In this document: positions 55,400-57,299 of the stretch, in pieces
Layout of the letters: each line of letters begins with the position of its first letter
How positions within the stretch are numbered: the stretch's first letter is position 1
Assembly: GCA_029298735.1 (NCBI GenBank)
Contig: JANSLP010000206.1
Coordinates: 1-57,299, forward strand
Length of the DNA: 57,299 nt
DNA from: Ophiostoma sp. CBS 140.51
Taxonomy: Eukaryota > Ascomycota > Sordariomycetes > Ophiostomatales > Ophiostomataceae
Reading direction: 5' to 3'
The notes under the pieces: model-generated
The model's input: only the letters and a program-made list of their open reading frames with translations
Databases searched by the model: none
Told to the model about the DNA's origin: nothing
Position numbers and translations under genes: made by a program

Positions 55400-57240
55400 C
55401 TGAGCCACCAGGCTGTTTATTGACACTTTAGTAGCCGTTGCTCTTGTGCCTTGACCAGGGTCAAGGGCCTGTCAAAGGATTACATTTATCACGTATGTAG
55501 TAACTGACTTTTCCTGTAAACTCGTCTTAAGATATTTGTAATGACAGAAATATGACAATAAAGCGACCTTCGCAGTCTTTGTTGACATCAAGAAGGCATA
55601 TCAATGAACTACAATATGTCAGGATAAACCTGTGTCAACCTGGGATCCATGGCCGCCATGTGGAATAGTATTCTCATTGCCCTCCGTTGTCGGCAAGATG
55701 CCGTTCCTTGTAACCTCGTAGATGCTTCAATTGTAAATTAAGTGTAACAGAGCGTCGGAGCCAGGGTAGCCCGAGCATCGTGGGATCTTAGATTATAGAA
55801 CAACCCAACAGATGCATCTGGCCACGGTGAGGCCGACTATCTGTCGAGATAGTCCTTTTCATCAGGTCATCAGGCAGTAATGTCATCTGGTCTTTCTGCG
55901 AGAGAGCGTGGGAACGTGCGAGCATGAGTTGGAGGTAGATTCCCGGAAACGTTATGTACGATGGTTTCACACGTTCGATGGCCCTTGCTCGTGCGTGTGA
56001 AATCGTTTGATAATTTTGACTCCCAACGCTCTGTCGTGCAACAAAGACGCATGCCAAATGGAGAAAATAACTGGCACAATTTTTCAACAGAGAGAAATAA
56101 TCCGCCATTATTTAAACTGCCGTATAACACAGCATGAGCGCTTTTTTTCTCCTCTCATATCTTGATGATGAGTCCATGGTTACCATCAACAATGAAGAGG
56201 TGACCGGTAGCTCAGAGATGAGGGGAGGCAGAAGCAGATCAAAGTCCGTTCCTAGGAGCTGGAAATTAATGTGCAACACGAGTACCAAGATCGTATCAAT
56301 ATGGCTCTCTCCATGACGCCGCTGCACAATTATCATGGCATGAGGCGCACCGGACAGCAAAACCACACGATACCACAGACACACAAAGCCTATTGCCATT
56401 TAAATTTTGTGCGCTAGCCTCGTGGTCCTTTAGACAGTTTATCTACATCTTTCAGCTGTGTAGAATGCTTATATAGTATGATCGTCGTGTTGATAACCGT
56501 ATTACTGGATACGATCAAGATCTCTTTCTCCGAGATTCGGGTGCCCCGGAGTCGTGTACTGTTGCTTCTTAATCCTAGAATCCTTCGTTGGAAATACCGG
56601 GGTATTCTACGACATGCTAGATCTAGATATTTGTCTGGGTATGCCGGGTGCCTTGCACAATTAATATCTTTGCAGCTTGAGAATTGTAGCAGAAGAGTGC
56701 CCATAATTCACTGTTCACGAGCATCAGATAACCATGTGCACCCTGGGGCTAGATATTGCGTAAATACTACTCTTGTGATATGATACCATAACATCAAGCC
56801 TCTCATATTTATATATTGGACTTTTTTCTTCTAAACCTGCTTTATCAATTGAATCTAGGGGACCATCGAGGAGGGTTGCTACGACACGAGACTCTCGTCT
56901 GCATAGAACTGCTGAAGACACCGTTACAGCCTTGTCCAACCATTCTCATTTACAAACTCAAAGTTTGTTTCCTAGTAAAAGACTTTATAAACTATTATCA
57001 GTACTTTTAAGTAGCCATTAAAAGCCTAGGGCGTCTTTTATGTTTCTAATATTTAGTTGTTTTTTATGAGAAACCCATTTATAATGAGCATAACAAATTT
57101 ATTAACTTTTTTTTTTTTTTTTTTGATATAAAAATCCAAACTGCTTCAATTTAAAAATAAAATAAAATAAAAGATTATGCCAGAAAAGCCCAGTAGATTT
57201 AAGGAATTCATTTTAAAATACTCCTTCGTGTTGATCACCA
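55400..57240. other. AT-richer, stop-dense right end
   Basis: This part is visibly richer in A and T than the rest, with scattered TA-rich words, a run of 18 T at 57107-57124 and an AAAAT-type repeat at about 57152-57172. It may be decayed repeat DNA or simple AT-rich spacer. No terminal repeats, target duplications or reverse-transcriptase motifs are visible. Confidence 0.4.
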
Positions 57241-57299
57241 GTCTACTTCATTGTCCATCCCGATACCCCGTGCTACCCGCACTGCCGCCGGCATGCCCA

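Larger units (their letters stand above)
45001..57299. other. 12 kb region without a recognisable gene
   Basis: No frame resembles a protein family. The region contains CT-rich plus-strand blocks (about 45.7-46.0, 47.4-47.6, 51.05-51.55 kb), GA-rich blocks (46.1-46.3, 53.35-53.4 kb), several members of the TACTCCGTA word family (45059, 46965, 48991, 49111, 52296), a pair of inverted repeats at 50614-50710 and an AT-richer right end. No tRNA, rRNA or transposase was found by eye. The final 60 bases turn GC-rich and could begin another unit outside the window. Confidence 0.5.

Noticed and set aside
56203..56260. tRNA-like A-box (TAGCTCAGAGATG)
   Set aside because: No matching B-box at proper distance and no cloverleaf could be drawn.

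Overview
This window is nuclear DNA of a filamentous ascomycete (Pezizomycotina), most likely a Sordariomycete. The evidence is single-copy eukaryotic genes (tRNA 2'-phosphotransferase, a SEA-complex subunit, the rRNA-processing factor Efg1, an Nto1-type PHD protein), short introns with GTAAGT, GTGAGT or GTGCGT donors and CTAAC branch sites, long Ser/Thr/Pro/Gln-rich insertions in regulatory proteins, and pyrimidine-rich leaders. The species cannot be fixed from the sequence; an Ophiostomatales-like fungus is possible but unproven.

Layout. 1-5.7 kb: a minus-strand MAP-kinase-phosphatase-like gene (CDS 605-3604) with a roughly 2 kb pyrimidine-rich upstream region that ends at a CCAAT/TATA cluster. 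5.7-18.2 kb: about 12.5 kb with no convincing coding gene. 18.2-41.3 kb: a gene-dense core of six genes: a two-exon low-complexity protein (+), TPT1 (+), SEA4 (-), EFG1 (+, one intron), NTO1 (-), and an LRR protein (-) whose first exon is only 11 codons. 41.3-57.3 kb: a second region of about 16 kb with no convincing coding gene. It holds simple repeats, a pair of neighbouring inverted repeats, one possible minus-strand exon, and an AT-richer right end.

How the genes relate. TPT1 and SEA4 converge with 125 bp between stop codons. SEA4 and EFG1 diverge from a shared 607 bp promoter region with a CACGTG and a double GATA site. EFG1 and NTO1 converge. NTO1 and the LRR gene are both on the minus strand. 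The genes serve different cell processes (MAPK signalling, tRNA splicing, TORC1 nutrient signalling, 18S rRNA maturation, histone H3 acetylation) and do not form a cluster with one function.

Most notable observations: (1) a non-coding word family built on the palindrome TACTCCGTACGGAGTA, with its 9-base half present five times exactly and in about nine degenerate copies, all outside genes; (2) a TPT1 reading frame with a weak first ATG that adds a mitochondrial-type presequence and a strong second ATG for the cytosolic or nuclear form; (3) two KRKxxxLSL MAPK-docking-like motifs in the phosphatase, one inside an insertion in its catalytic domain; (4) a 408 bp intron, a multiple of three, with only one in-frame stop; (5) two neighbouring perfect inverted repeats at 50.6-50.7 kb. 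No CRISPR array, rRNA, convincing tRNA, intact transposon, or biosynthetic, toxin or virus gene was seen.
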